Source: Lentibacillus persicus
GTDB taxonomy: Bacteria > Bacillota > Bacilli > Bacillales > Amphibacillaceae
Reading direction: 5' to 3'
DNA length: 64,000 nucleotides
Assembly: GCF_900112705.1 (NCBI RefSeq)
Contig: NZ_FOMR01000003.1
Span: forward strand, 124,001 to 188,000
Part shown: piece by piece, positions 49,598 to 57,778 of the stretch
How positions within the stretch are numbered: position 1 is the first letter of the stretch
How the letters are laid out: every line of letters begins with the position of its first letter
Notes under the pieces: generated by a model
The model's database searches: none
The model's input: the letters and a program-made list of their open reading frames with translations, nothing else
What the model was told of the DNA's origin: nothing
Translations under genes and position numbers: made by a program

Positions 49598-50869
49598 TCA
49601 GTTTATTTGTAATTTCCTCTTATTCGGCCGGCGTGCTGTTACAGCACAAATCAGTCCAATCAGCGGAAAGATGAGTGTGACCAATAAGACCGGTGTGTAA
49701 TCATGGAATATATCAAAGCCGGCACCAAACGGCAGCGGACCAAGTGATGAACCAATAACTACCATGGTCATGCCGACACCATTTATGCTGCCGACATATT
49801 TCCGGCCGAAAAAATCGGGCCAAATGACGTTCATGCCAATCCGTTCCAAGCCATTAGCCGCACCCCAAATCACACCAAAAACAACTGCCATCAACATATT
49901 GTCAGTAATCAAAAGCAATAATAAGAAAATGATCTCAATCAAAAACACACTTGCGAGCAAGTAATTTGTCGGCACCTTTTCCGTAATAAACCCGGAGACA
50001 AACGACATCGGCATACCGACAAAGGCCATTAAGCTCAAAACCATTGCAGCTACCCCTGGTGACAATCCATTCGTGTCAAAAATTGAGATAATATGAAACG
50101 TGATTCCGGTGTTAACCATCGCAGGGATGCCCACGCTTATAAGAATGCCCCAGAAAGCCCATGTGCGCATGGCTTCTTTCAATGTCCAGTCCTCCTCAGA
50201 TTCAGGAAGATCAGTCGTATCAACAAGCGCTTCATTCTTAGGTGTTTTTGTACCGTCGGGCTCAAGCCCCATCTCTTCCGGTTTATTGCGGACACCGAAT
50301 AGCGCAAACGGTACAAAAACAATTAAAAGTGCAACACCCCAGAACCGCCATGCCATTTGCCAATCCCATGTTTGAATAAGCCATGTATTAATTATCGGGA
50401 ACAACATCGCACTGATAAAGCTTCCGATCGTCATAAAGCTGAACGCACGGCCTCTTTTCTTCACAAACCACTGCGCAACCAGCGTATTCGGAATAAGTGA
50501 CATTGTCCCCTGTCCGAGCAGACGGACGAAAAAGAAACCAATCGCCAGCATGAACATATTCGAAACCATACTGTTAAAAAAACAGGCAATCGCAAAACCT
50601 GTCCCGACCGTCACCATCATTAGCCGCTGCCCGTACCGATCAATAAACCGCCCGACAAACATCATTGTTAAGCCTGCAACCAGTGTGGCAGTTGAATAGA
50701 GACTGGATACTTCCGTGCGTGACCAGCCAAAGTCGTTTATATACTGGTCGATAAATGCTGAATTGGAATAGGTTTGGCCCGGACCTGAAAAAAAGAGACC
50801 CAGTCCGCCTATAAAAACGATAAACCAGCCATAATAAAATGATTGAAAAACCTTTTTTGTGCCAGTCAC
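49598..50869 (-). CDS. OFA-type MFS transporter (oxalate/formate antiporter family)
   Basis: A 423-residue MFS protein with 12 helices. It begins YYGWFIVFIGGLGLFFSGPGQTYSNSAFID, cut here as a typical OFA N-terminus, and has RFIDRYGQRLMM as the loop 2-3 motif. A long acidic central loop (about 200-235) precedes helix 7. The family carries carboxylates such as oxalate/formate or lactate. The start is GTG 50869, ten bases after AAGGA. It is followed by the methyltransferase gene. Confidence 0.83.
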   Translation of the reverse strand: MTGTKKVFQSFYYGWFIVFIGGLGLFFSGPGQTYSNSAFIDQYINDFGWSRTEVSSLYSTATLVAGLTMMFVGRFIDRYGQRLMMVTVGTGFAIACFFNSMVSNMFMLAIGFFFVRLLGQGTMSLIPNTLVAQWFVKKRGRAFSFMTIGSFISAMLFPIINTWLIQTWDWQMAWRFWGVALLIVFVPFALFGVRNKPEEMGLEPDGTKTPKNEALVDTTDLPESEEDWTLKEAMRTWAFWGILISVGIPAMVNTGITFHIISIFDTNGLSPGVAAMVLSLMAFVGMPMSFVSGFITEKVPTNYLLASVFLIEIIFLLLLLITDNMLMAVVFGVIWGAANGLERIGMNVIWPDFFGRKYVGSINGVGMTMVVIGSSLGPLPFGAGFDIFHDYTPVLLVTLIFPLIGLICAVTARRPNKRKLQIN

Positions 50870-51025
50870 AGCTGCACCGTCCTTGTCTTGTCACATTACA
50901 ATCTATCATCGATTTTACGTTAATTTGACGGTGAAGACAATCCGAAAATGGTTAATACATCCTTGAATAGTCCTAATTGGCCGGCAAAAAATAATCCTGA
51001 GGCTGATTTGAAAGGAGATATTTTA

Positions 51026-51211
51026 ATGGATCGGGATCGAGCAGAGGAGATAATAAATTCCATCACCATGATAAACGTGAATTATCACGGTTTTCCCGTT
51101 TATATAAAAGCGATAAATTCTGACCAGACAAGCGCAACCGTTTTCCCGCTTGATGAAATGGATCATGACCAAAAGGTTGATCTGGCTGGTTTGTCCGAAG
51201 AAGGTCCATAA
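51026..51211 (+). CDS. sspH: H-type small acid-soluble spore protein
   Basis: A 61-residue protein that begins MDRDRAEEIINSITMINVNYHGFP when read with its neighbours; the pattern RAxEI...VxYxGxPVYI followed by a later PLDE matches the H-type minor SASP family of bacilli, made in the forespore. The start is ATG 51026 after AAAGGAGATATTTTA. A longer frame begins at 50948 but is not conserved. Its presence shows the host is a spore former. A forespore (sigma-G-like) promoter could not be assigned with confidence. Confidence 0.85.
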   Translation: MDRDRAEEIINSITMINVNYHGFPVYIKAINSDQTSATVFPLDEMDHDQKVDLAGLSEEGP

Positions 51212-51295
51212 TGCACAGACAATCTTGCCACACATTCCCATTTATAGTCTTCGTCAGAGGTGACAGATTAAGCAAAAAAAGGAGTCGACCAACAG

Positions 51296-52126
51296 ATGAT
51301 AAAACGAATTAAACTGCTGTTAATTCCAATAACAGCTATTATACTCATGGCGGCATGCAATCCTGAATATGAATCACATACGGATGTGGATGACAATCAG
51401 CTTCCGATTTCTGCAACACAAACCGATTCATCAAGTGACAGCACAGGCCCAGGTACACAACAAATCGGTTTTAATGAAGGAACGGATAGGAATGACAACT
51501 TCCGGCGTGACCGCCCAAATGACGATTTTGACGGGCCAAATGGCCAGACGCATAATCAGGGCCCGCTCAGCGGAAATGGAATAGACCCCGGCCGCACCCA
51601 AGAGGAGGAAGTTCAGGAGCGTAACCAGGAGCGACAAAACAGGCTGCAGTCGGATGAGGACCCCTCAGATAGTGCCGAGCAGCCGGAAGAAGATCAAACA
51701 CAAGAACAGGATAATCAAGAAAATCAACAGCCTTCCACACAGCAGGGCATTGGGGACTATGCATTTAAGATCATTAAGTTAACAAATCAAAAACGTAGCG
51801 AGCATGGCTTATCCGATTTGAAAGCGAGTAAACCATTAAGCCAGGTTGCCCGCAAGAAATCGGAAGACATGCAGACAAAAAATTACTTTTCCCATACGAG
51901 TCCGACTTATGGCTCCCCATTTAACATGATGAAAGAATTCGATGTGGCGTATGAATCGGCCGGTGAAAATATCGCAAGAGGCCAGAAATCGCCGAGACAG
52001 ACAGTAAATGCATGGATGGACAGTAAAGAACATCGGGAAAACATCCTTAATGAATCCTTCACGCACATTGGTGTCGGTTATACATCCGATGGTAACTACT
52101 GGACACAGATGTTTATTGAAAAATAA
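51296..52126 (+). CDS. CAP/SCP-domain lipoprotein (YkwD-like)
   Basis: A 276-residue lipoprotein: signal peptide with lipobox ILMAAC (Cys21), then a long disordered Gln/Asp/Glu-rich linker (about 25-155). A C-terminal CAP domain follows (about 160-276) with LTNQKRSEHGL, YFSHTSPTYGSPF, ESAGENIARG and HRENILNESFTHIGVGY, the conserved His/Glu residues of the family. Bacillus YkwD-like proteins are secreted and may bind lipids or the wall. AAAGGAG lies 11 bases before the ATG. Confidence 0.87.
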   Translation: MIKRIKLLLIPITAIILMAACNPEYESHTDVDDNQLPISATQTDSSSDSTGPGTQQIGFNEGTDRNDNFRRDRPNDDFDGPNGQTHNQGPLSGNGIDPGRTQEEEVQERNQERQNRLQSDEDPSDSAEQPEEDQTQEQDNQENQQPSTQQGIGDYAFKIIKLTNQKRSEHGLSDLKASKPLSQVARKKSEDMQTKNYFSHTSPTYGSPFNMMKEFDVAYESAGENIARGQKSPRQTVNAWMDSKEHRENILNESFTHIGVGYTSDGNYWTQMFIEK

Positions 52127-52127
52127 G

Positions 52128-52160
52128 ACCAAAGCCATGCTCGAGAGGCATGGCTTTGGT
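52128..52160 (+). terminator. hairpin after the CAP lipoprotein gene
   Basis: ACCAAAGCCATGC and GCATGGCTTTGGT form a perfect 13-bp stem with a seven-base loop two bases after the stop codon. There is no T run on the plus strand, so it may act as a stabiliser or a non-canonical terminator. Confidence 0.6.
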
Positions 52161-52261
52161 ATGGAACCTCGAACAACACTTTTGACAGGCCGGGCATTTC
52201 AAGATAATCTTTAGACACGAAACCCCGATAAAACTGTCGGAAATTTGAGAGGGATATAGCC

Positions 52262-53506
52262 ATGAAAGCATTGTGGAGAGGATACATAGAAGCATCACTG
52301 ATTAAAAAAATCTCGGTAGCACTTATTTTAGGCGTTGCAGTCGGGCTGATTTTCGGCGAAGATGCGGCTGTGCTTGCGCCGTTTGGTGACTTGCTGCTGC
52401 GCTTATTGCAATTTCTGATTGTGCCGCTGATCTTATTCACACTTATTGTCGGAATCAACCAGACAAAATTGGGCAACCTTGGCCGCATGGGCGGGAAAGT
52501 TTTTATTTATTACGTCCTGTCTTCGGCGTTTGCCATTATTGTCGGGATTACTGTTGCAAGCATTTTTAACCCGGGTACCGGCATGACACTGGATACCAAT
52601 GAATCGTTTGATGTGCCGGACAACCCGGGTATCGTCAGTGTTCTGCTGAGCATCGTGCCGCAAAACATCGTCACCGCATTCAGTGAACTGAATCTCCTGG
52701 GCATCATTTTCACAGCATTCGCATTCGGGACTGCCATTTCAGCGCTCCGTTCATCAAGCACCAATCGGGAATTGGGTGAAACCGTATATAAAGTTGTGGA
52801 CGGCCTGAATGAAGCCACGTTAAGTATTATGAAAGTCATCATTCAATACGTTCCTATTGGGATATTTGCCATTATCGCAGAAGTAGTCGGAAATCAGGGT
52901 GCTGATACCATAGTCGAGCTTGGAGGTATGGTTGGCGTCTTTTATATCGCCATTATTGTTCATCTTTTGATTTATGTCCTGTTCATGGTCCTTTTCAAAA
53001 TCAATATTAAATCATTTTTCAAATATGGGCGCACCCCAATGATTACAGCTTTTGTAACACAGAGCAGTTCCGGCACATTGCCGCTTACACTTAATGCAGC
53101 CAGAGAACTGAATTTGCCAAAAAGTCTGTATGGGTTCAGCCTGCCACTCGGCGCTACGGTTAATATGGATGGTGCTGCAATCCGAATTGCGGTCTCCGCT
53201 GTCTTTGCTGCAAATGTGATTGGGGATCCGTTAAGCTTTACCGAGATTTTTCAAGTCGTCCTGGTTGGCACATTGGCATCAATCGGTACCGCCGGAGTCC
53301 CTGGGGCAGGCATCATCATGATTGCCACCGTGTTTGCCCAGCTTGGTCTGCCAATGGAAGCTGTGGGACTCTTGACCGCCATTGATGTATTAGTCGGCAT
53401 GGGCGCCACGTCCTTGAATGTTACCGGCGACCTTGTCGGAGCAAACATTATCGGTAAAACAGAATCTCCTCAGGAAAAGGAACCCACGGAGAGTGATTAC
53501 CAGTAA
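52262..53506 (+). CDS. dicarboxylate/amino acid:cation symporter (GltP/DctA family)
   Basis: A 414-residue carrier of the DAACS family with eight helices and two hairpins. Motifs include FVTQSSSGTLPLTLNAA (hairpin 1), GATVNMDGAAI (helix 7) and GVPGAGIIMIATVF (hairpin 2). It takes up glutamate, aspartate or C4-dicarboxylates with Na+ or H+. A GAGAGGG site lies before the ATG. It appears to be monocistronic; the substrate cannot be fixed from sequence. Confidence 0.9.
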   Translation: MKALWRGYIEASLIKKISVALILGVAVGLIFGEDAAVLAPFGDLLLRLLQFLIVPLILFTLIVGINQTKLGNLGRMGGKVFIYYVLSSAFAIIVGITVASIFNPGTGMTLDTNESFDVPDNPGIVSVLLSIVPQNIVTAFSELNLLGIIFTAFAFGTAISALRSSSTNRELGETVYKVVDGLNEATLSIMKVIIQYVPIGIFAIIAEVVGNQGADTIVELGGMVGVFYIAIIVHLLIYVLFMVLFKINIKSFFKYGRTPMITAFVTQSSSGTLPLTLNAARELNLPKSLYGFSLPLGATVNMDGAAIRIAVSAVFAANVIGDPLSFTEIFQVVLVGTLASIGTAGVPGAGIIMIATVFAQLGLPMEAVGLLTAIDVLVGMGATSLNVTGDLVGANIIGKTESPQEKEPTESDYQ

Positions 53507-53613
53507 GGTATGCGGCTCACCGTTTCGATATTGTTTTCACACCTGAACAAAGCATAACTCCGGATGAAATGGGAATGATAATGTCCAGATTTCGTCTGGA
53601 GGGAGTGGGCCAA

Positions 53614-54930
53614 ATGCCCGGCAAATTATACGATGTTATCGGTGTTGGTATAGGACCTTATAATCTTGGATTAGCAGCACTTTTGGACGATACACCAGAA
53701 ATTGAAGGGCTGTTTTTTGATAAAACGCCAAAGTTTGAGTGGCATCCCGGGATGTTAATTGAACGGATGAATTTAACAACCCCCTTTTTAGGAGACCTTG
53801 TTACATTCGCCGACCCGACAAGCCGGTTCACTTACATCAACTATCTGCATGAACATAATCGTCTATACCAGTTCTACTTTTATAACACGTTTCAGATCCC
53901 ACGTCAGGAGTATGATCACTACTTGCAGTGGGTCGCAAATCAATTGCAACCGCTCCACTTTGGTTATGAGGTCATTGATGTCATTGACCATGAAAAAGCT
54001 TCCGTGCCCCACTATGAGGTGGTTGTGAAAGAGACCGAAAGTGAAAAACAATCTTCCTACTTCGCTAAAAATATCGTCATGGCAACAGGCAGTCAACCCT
54101 TTGTTCTGGACAGCATGACAGGGCACCCTGAGGAAGACGTTTTACATACGAATCGGTATATGTATGAAAAAGAAAACTTAGTGGAATCTCCGCACATCAC
54201 AGTAGTAGGGTCCGGCCAGAGTGCCATAGAGGTCTTTCTGGATCTGTTAAAAGAACAGGAAAACAAGGTATTTCAACTCACGTTATTTACCCGTTCCAGT
54301 GGTCTATTTCAATTGGAGAAAGCTAAATTTGGCCAGGAATATTTTTCCCCGGATTTTGTGTCGTATTTTCATTCGCTTGGCTTTAAGCAGCGACTCGATA
54401 CATTGGATACGTTAGGAACGCTCAGAAAGGGGATTAATCCACAGACATTAATGGAATTGTACGAAGCGCTTTACCATAAAACAATCGGTGAAAAGCCGCA
54501 ACCTGTTATCATACAGCCAAATACCGAGGTTAAAAATATAAGCAGACAAAAGGACACGTATGTTTTGCGTTGTCATCAGTGGCAAAAGGAAAATTCCTTT
54601 GATTATGAAACAAATAAAGTTATTTTGGCAACCGGCTATAAGCCACATATTCCAGCATGGTTTTATGATCGTTTCAAAGATAAAATCGTATGGGAAGATG
54701 AGAATCGTTATAAAGTGACACGTGATTATCAGCTCGTCTTCCAAAATCAGCGCAATCACCGCTTTTTTACCATGACCGATCTGGAACACTCTCATGGAAC
54801 CGCAGCCACAAACTTAGGGCTGGCGATTCAAAAGAACATTAAAATCATCAATCAGCTTGCCGGCCGCGACGCTTATCCAGATAGACACGAGACCATCTTT
54901 CAGCAATTTACAATGGATCATAACATTTAA
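53614..54930 (+). CDS. lysine/ornithine N-monooxygenase (IucD/SidA type)
   Basis: A 438-residue flavin-dependent N-hydroxylase that makes hydroxamate groups for siderophores. It has the FAD motif GVGIGPYNLGLA at residue 11, the conserved FEWHPGML and LTTPFLGDLVTF, the NADPH motif VVGSGQSAIEV near 190 and ATGYKPHIP near 335. The chosen start is ATG 53614 after GGAGGGAG; a longer frame begins at 53569. No siderophore synthetase or uptake gene is adjacent, which is unusual, and only an AATGATAAT half-site hints at Fur control. A terminator follows. Confidence 0.88.
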   Translation: MPGKLYDVIGVGIGPYNLGLAALLDDTPEIEGLFFDKTPKFEWHPGMLIERMNLTTPFLGDLVTFADPTSRFTYINYLHEHNRLYQFYFYNTFQIPRQEYDHYLQWVANQLQPLHFGYEVIDVIDHEKASVPHYEVVVKETESEKQSSYFAKNIVMATGSQPFVLDSMTGHPEEDVLHTNRYMYEKENLVESPHITVVGSGQSAIEVFLDLLKEQENKVFQLTLFTRSSGLFQLEKAKFGQEYFSPDFVSYFHSLGFKQRLDTLDTLGTLRKGINPQTLMELYEALYHKTIGEKPQPVIIQPNTEVKNISRQKDTYVLRCHQWQKENSFDYETNKVILATGYKPHIPAWFYDRFKDKIVWEDENRYKVTRDYQLVFQNQRNHRFFTMTDLEHSHGTAATNLGLAIQKNIKIINQLAGRDAYPDRHETIFQQFTMDHNI

Positions 54931-54933
54931 AAT

Positions 54934-54975
54934 AATCCCTCACGCACTATAGCAGGTCCGTGAGGGATTGTTTCT
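54934..54975. terminator. bidirectional terminator between the hydroxylase and TetR genes
   Basis: AATCCCTCACG (54934-54944) pairs with CGTGAGGGATT (54959-54969). T-rich tails lie on both sides, so it can serve both convergent genes. Confidence 0.85.
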
Positions 54976-54996
54976 TTGGCGGTTAAGCCCCATTCG

Positions 54997-55614
54997 TTAA
55001 GTTTCTGTCGTATAATACAGGCCCTTTTTTAACAGTTTCATTTCAATTTTAAAGTTATTTATGGCTTCCTCATCCGGTAAACCCCGGGCAAACTTTTCAA
55101 CAAAGTTACGCACGATAACCGACGTTAGGATTATCATCATATGGTATAATTCTTTATCACCGGAAAGATTCAGCTTCCGTTTATCAATCAATGTGCTGAC
55201 TTCCCTGAATTGCTTCTCATTTTGGCGTCCGCTTAACATCTTTAAAAATGATTCTTCAATTCGATAAGTCATGTTTAGAAATGTATTGCGCATAAAATCC
55301 AAGTTTTCCACTTCAGTAACAGCTACTTGAAAAAACGCTTCCAGCGCAGTAAACAGATCACCGTCATATTTTTTCAAAAGATTTATAAAAACTTCCTGCC
55401 GTTTACGCGAAAGATCATCCAGCAGGAAAAAGAAAGCATCTTCTTTGTCTTGAAAGTATTGATAAAAGCTGCCGCGCGGTATGCCTGCCTCTTTTACAAT
55501 GTTTGAAATGGAGGCCTGATATAGCGGCACCCGTGAAAACTCCGCTTCAGCCGATCGGATCAGCATCTGCTTTTTTTCATGCGGCAGATTAAAAAATGTC
55601 TGTTTCGGCATCAT
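54997..55614 (-). CDS. TetR/AcrR family regulator
   Basis: A 205-residue repressor. The N-terminal helix-turn-helix is clear: ISNIVKEAGIPRGSFYQYFQDKEDAFFFLL (about 35-64, cut to its key part GIPRGSFYQYF). The C-terminal ligand domain is not diagnostic. Two ATG codons follow GGGGGCGGA. Two identical TGACA-N3-TGTCA palindromes lie over the promoter of this transcript, and a 35-codon frame precedes the gene. The regulator probably controls its own expression; the neighbouring N-hydroxylase or another gene could be a second target. Confidence 0.85.
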   Translation of the reverse strand: MMPKQTFFNLPHEKKQMLIRSAEAEFSRVPLYQASISNIVKEAGIPRGSFYQYFQDKEDAFFFLLDDLSRKRQEVFINLLKKYDGDLFTALEAFFQVAVTEVENLDFMRNTFLNMTYRIEESFLKMLSGRQNEKQFREVSTLIDKRKLNLSGDKELYHMMIILTSVIVRNFVEKFARGLPDEEAINNFKIEMKLLKKGLYYTTET

Positions 55615-55680
55615 TCCGCCCCCATCTTATTCTTATGAGGCTTTTCTTGCTTAACCGGCCCTATCATATGTATGCATTTT

Positions 55681-55788
55681 TCATTGTACCCTCTCAGGTC
55701 TTTTGCAAAGCTCGGCATTCACGCCCTGCATCTGCAGCTCGTGGACCAGCCGCCTCAAGCTTTCATCAGAACTGTATGTCGTGGCCAT
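55681..55788 (-). CDS. possible 35-residue leader gene before tetR
   Basis: ATG 55788 opens a 35-codon frame (MATTYSSDESLRRLVHELQ, ending KRPERVQ). It has a weak GGGAG site 12 bases upstream. It lies between the tetR promoter and tetR, on the same strand, and its helical, leucine-spaced composition looks protein-like. It could be a small gene or the remnant of one. Confidence 0.4.
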   Translation of the reverse strand: MATTYSSDESLRRLVHELQMQGVNAELCKRPERVQ

Positions 55789-55840
55789 ATTAAAATTTCA
55801 CTCCCGAACGCGTAAGTTTGTGACACTCACTCTATTAGCT

Positions 55841-55889
55841 ATAGTATATGACACCCTGTCACACGTCAACCGGAAATGACAATGTGTCA
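55841..55889 (-). promoter_or_regulatory. tetR promoter with two TGACA-N3-TGTCA operators
   Basis: On the minus strand TTGACG (55869..55864), 17 bases and TACTAT (55846..55841) form a promoter. One palindrome, TGACA-CCC-TGTCA (55849-55861), fills the spacer exactly. A second, TGACA-ATG-TGTCA (55877-55889), lies just upstream of the -35, 28 bases centre to centre. This is a textbook layout for repression, most likely by the TetR protein itself. Confidence 0.72.
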
Positions 55890-55897
55890 CATAACAG

Positions 55898-55926
55898 TAA
55901 AAAATACCTTAATTAAAGAAGGTATA
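55898..55926 (-). terminator. terminator after the XRE-cupin gene
   Basis: On the minus strand ATACCTT and AAGGTAT pair, followed by TTTTTTACTG. It lies 17 bases after the stop codon. Confidence 0.7.
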
Positions 55927-55942
55927 ATTTACAAAAAAGCAT

Positions 55943-56497
55943 TTAATCATCAATGAATACCGTCAAGATTTTCGCTCCATCATTGTCGACCGGCATGAAT
56001 AGATGCGGTTTGACACCTTTGAAATGGCCGGTATCACCTTTTTCCATATAATACGTTTTGCCATCGTAATAAAGCTCTATCGCACCTTCAACAATATATA
56101 TGAACTCATCTTGTGTATGTGTATAAGGCTCTTGTCTGTCATTAAAATCTTTTGGCGTCACATGGACGATTGTTGGTTCGATCCGTGAAAAACGGGAGCG
56201 GCTTGCCAGCAATTCAAGTGAATATCCCATATTTTCATCGTCAGCACTCAGCCGTCTTTCCGCTTTCGGCTGCACGACCAAATCAGTCTCAGGATGGCCA
56301 TCCAGCACCCACGAGAGTGGCACATCCAATGACTCAGCGATCTTTGATAAAGTGGCCACTGCAGAAGATGTCTGGCCGTTTTCAATTTTTGACAGCAGAC
56401 TTTTAGAGATGCCGCATTGATCTGCTACTTGCTGCTGTGTATGCTTGCTTTTCAATCGGACTTGCTTCAGCTTTTGGCCTATCGTTTCGAGATTTAT
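55943..56497 (-). CDS. XRE-family regulator with cupin domain; ATA start codon apparent
   Basis: About 184 residues. An N-terminal helix-turn-helix (IGQKLKQVRLKSKHTQQQ, then CGISKSLLSKIENGQ) is joined to a C-terminal cupin_2 domain (about 100-180; EPYTHTQDEFIYIVEGAIEL, YYMEKGDTGHF). Such proteins sense a small ligand and control amino-acid or amine genes. No ATG, GTG or TTG occurs in frame between the likely promoter and the domain. The best site is AAAGGAG nine bases before ATA (56497..56495), where relatives have a Met. Earlier starts at 56617 or 56635 lie upstream of the TATAAA promoter and are unlikely. Confidence 0.75.
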   Translation of the reverse strand: MNLETIGQKLKQVRLKSKHTQQQVADQCGISKSLLSKIENGQTSSAVATLSKIAESLDVPLSWVLDGHPETDLVVQPKAERRLSADDENMGYSLELLASRSRFSRIEPTIVHVTPKDFNDRQEPYTHTQDEFIYIVEGAIELYYDGKTYYMEKGDTGHFKGVKPHLFMPVDNDGAKILTVFIDD

Positions 56498-56602
56498 GGT
56501 AACTCGCTCCTTTCGCCGACAGATACAGTCTTCTCTATCATAGAATAGAGGAAAATTAATTTTATAGCAACAAGGAATTGAAGCATTCCACTTATCACCG
56601 AC

Positions 56603-56645
56603 AAAGAAAGACCCCACCCGTGATGCGAAAAACATAAGGGTGAGG
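56603..56645 (-). terminator. terminator after the HMG-CoA lyase gene
   Basis: CCCCACCC (56612-56619) pairs with GGGTGAGG (56638-56645), with one G-U pair. The minus-strand tail is TCTTTCTTTG. Confidence 0.65.
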
Positions 56646-56672
56646 CGTTCATGGCTTTGTAATTTTTACCTT

Positions 56673-57581
56673 TCAGCCTTGGCTTGCCGCGTACGCCAGA
56701 GACTTGCTCGGCAGTGATTTTCCAAGTTTGCTTTGAATGAACAGCGCTGCTTCCTGGAGTTTCGTTTCATCCATACCGGTTTTAATACCAAGACCATTCA
56801 ACAAATACAACACATCATTGGTTGCCACATTGCCTGCTGCTCCCGGGGCATAAGGACAGCCGCCGAGTCCGCCGATTGCACTGTCAAAACGGGTGATGCC
56901 GTGCTCCATCGACCGCATAATGTTGGCAATTGCCATGCCGCGTGTATCATGAAAATGCATAATAATTTTTTCACTCGGAAAACGTTCTAAAATCTCGCTA
57001 AGCAGCTGATCCACCTGTGATGGAACCGCTGTACCGATCGTATCGCCAAGCGACAGGTCATCCACACCTGCTTCAATCAATCGATCGGCGACCTTAAGCA
57101 CCTGCTGCGGCGAAATCCTTCCTTCATATGGGCAATCAAATACAGTTGACACATAACCCGTCACATGTTTACCAGCCTTCTTAGCGCCTTTAATCACTTC
57201 TTCCAATACCGGATAGGTTTCATCAATTGATTTGTTAATATTTTTTTTGTTGTGCGTCTCACTTGCCGACATAAATACAGAGGCGCCATCAATTCCGGCT
57301 TCAAGTGCGAGTTCCAGACCTTTCATATTCGGTACAAGGGCTGAATAACGGACACCCGGATGCCGCTTTATCCGTTTTCCGACTTCATGCGCATCTGACA
57401 GGGCAGGTACCCATTTGGGGTGAACAAACGATGAATATTCGATTTCCTTTACACCCGATTCAGACAGCGTATTAATCCACTGAACCTTATCTGACGTTGA
57501 AATCCGCTTTTTCTCATTTTGCAGCCCATCACGCGGACCAACTTCCTTCACCTGGACAAAATCAGGCCAACGACCCATCAT
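56673..57581 (-). CDS. mvaB: hydroxymethylglutaryl-CoA lyase
   Basis: A 302-residue HMGL-like TIM-barrel enzyme that splits 3-hydroxy-3-methylglutaryl-CoA to acetyl-CoA and acetoacetate, the last step of leucine breakdown. It has VKEVGPRDGLQNE near the N-terminus, the metal-binding HFHDTRGMA around 210, and the signature GLGGCPYAPGAAGN near residue 242. Here it stands alone, without the other leucine/isovalerate genes (yngEFHIJ) usual in bacilli. AGGAGGGGTC precedes the ATG pair. A palindrome lies about 120 bases upstream. Confidence 0.92.
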   Translation of the reverse strand: MMGRWPDFVQVKEVGPRDGLQNEKKRISTSDKVQWINTLSESGVKEIEYSSFVHPKWVPALSDAHEVGKRIKRHPGVRYSALVPNMKGLELALEAGIDGASVFMSASETHNKKNINKSIDETYPVLEEVIKGAKKAGKHVTGYVSTVFDCPYEGRISPQQVLKVADRLIEAGVDDLSLGDTIGTAVPSQVDQLLSEILERFPSEKIIMHFHDTRGMAIANIMRSMEHGITRFDSAIGGLGGCPYAPGAAGNVATNDVLYLLNGLGIKTGMDETKLQEAALFIQSKLGKSLPSKSLAYAASQG

Positions 57582-57702
57582 GACCCCTCCTTTTGGAATA
57601 TAAAGAGTGAACTTTGAATGCGCTTTCAGCGATCATAAATATATAATGCTATAATTTCTATACCCTAAATTACTTCAGTTTATTCAATTCAGTTTCTCTT
57701 TG

Positions 57703-57717
57703 TTCAACATTGTTGAA
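57703..57717. promoter_or_regulatory. 15-bp perfect palindrome upstream of mvaB
   Basis: TTCAACA-T-TGTTGAA is a perfect inverted repeat in the AT-rich leader region of mvaB. It has the shape of a repressor site; the protein is unknown, though the XRE-cupin regulator gene is next to mvaB. Confidence 0.35.
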
Positions 57718-57729
57718 TTAAGTATATTA

Positions 57730-57764
57730 TAAAAACTCCCAGAATGTCAATCCTGAGAGTTTTA
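57730..57764 (-). terminator. terminator after the CoA pyrophosphatase gene
   Basis: AAAACTCCCAG (57732-57742) pairs with CTGAGAGTTTT (57753-57763), with one mismatch. On the minus strand the tail is TTTTTATAAT. Confidence 0.75.
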
Positions 57765-57778
57765 TTTTTCAGAATTTT

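Noticed and set aside
53570-53590. Fur box before the N-hydroxylase gene
   Set aside because: Only one AATGATAAT half-site is present; the other half of the consensus is missing.
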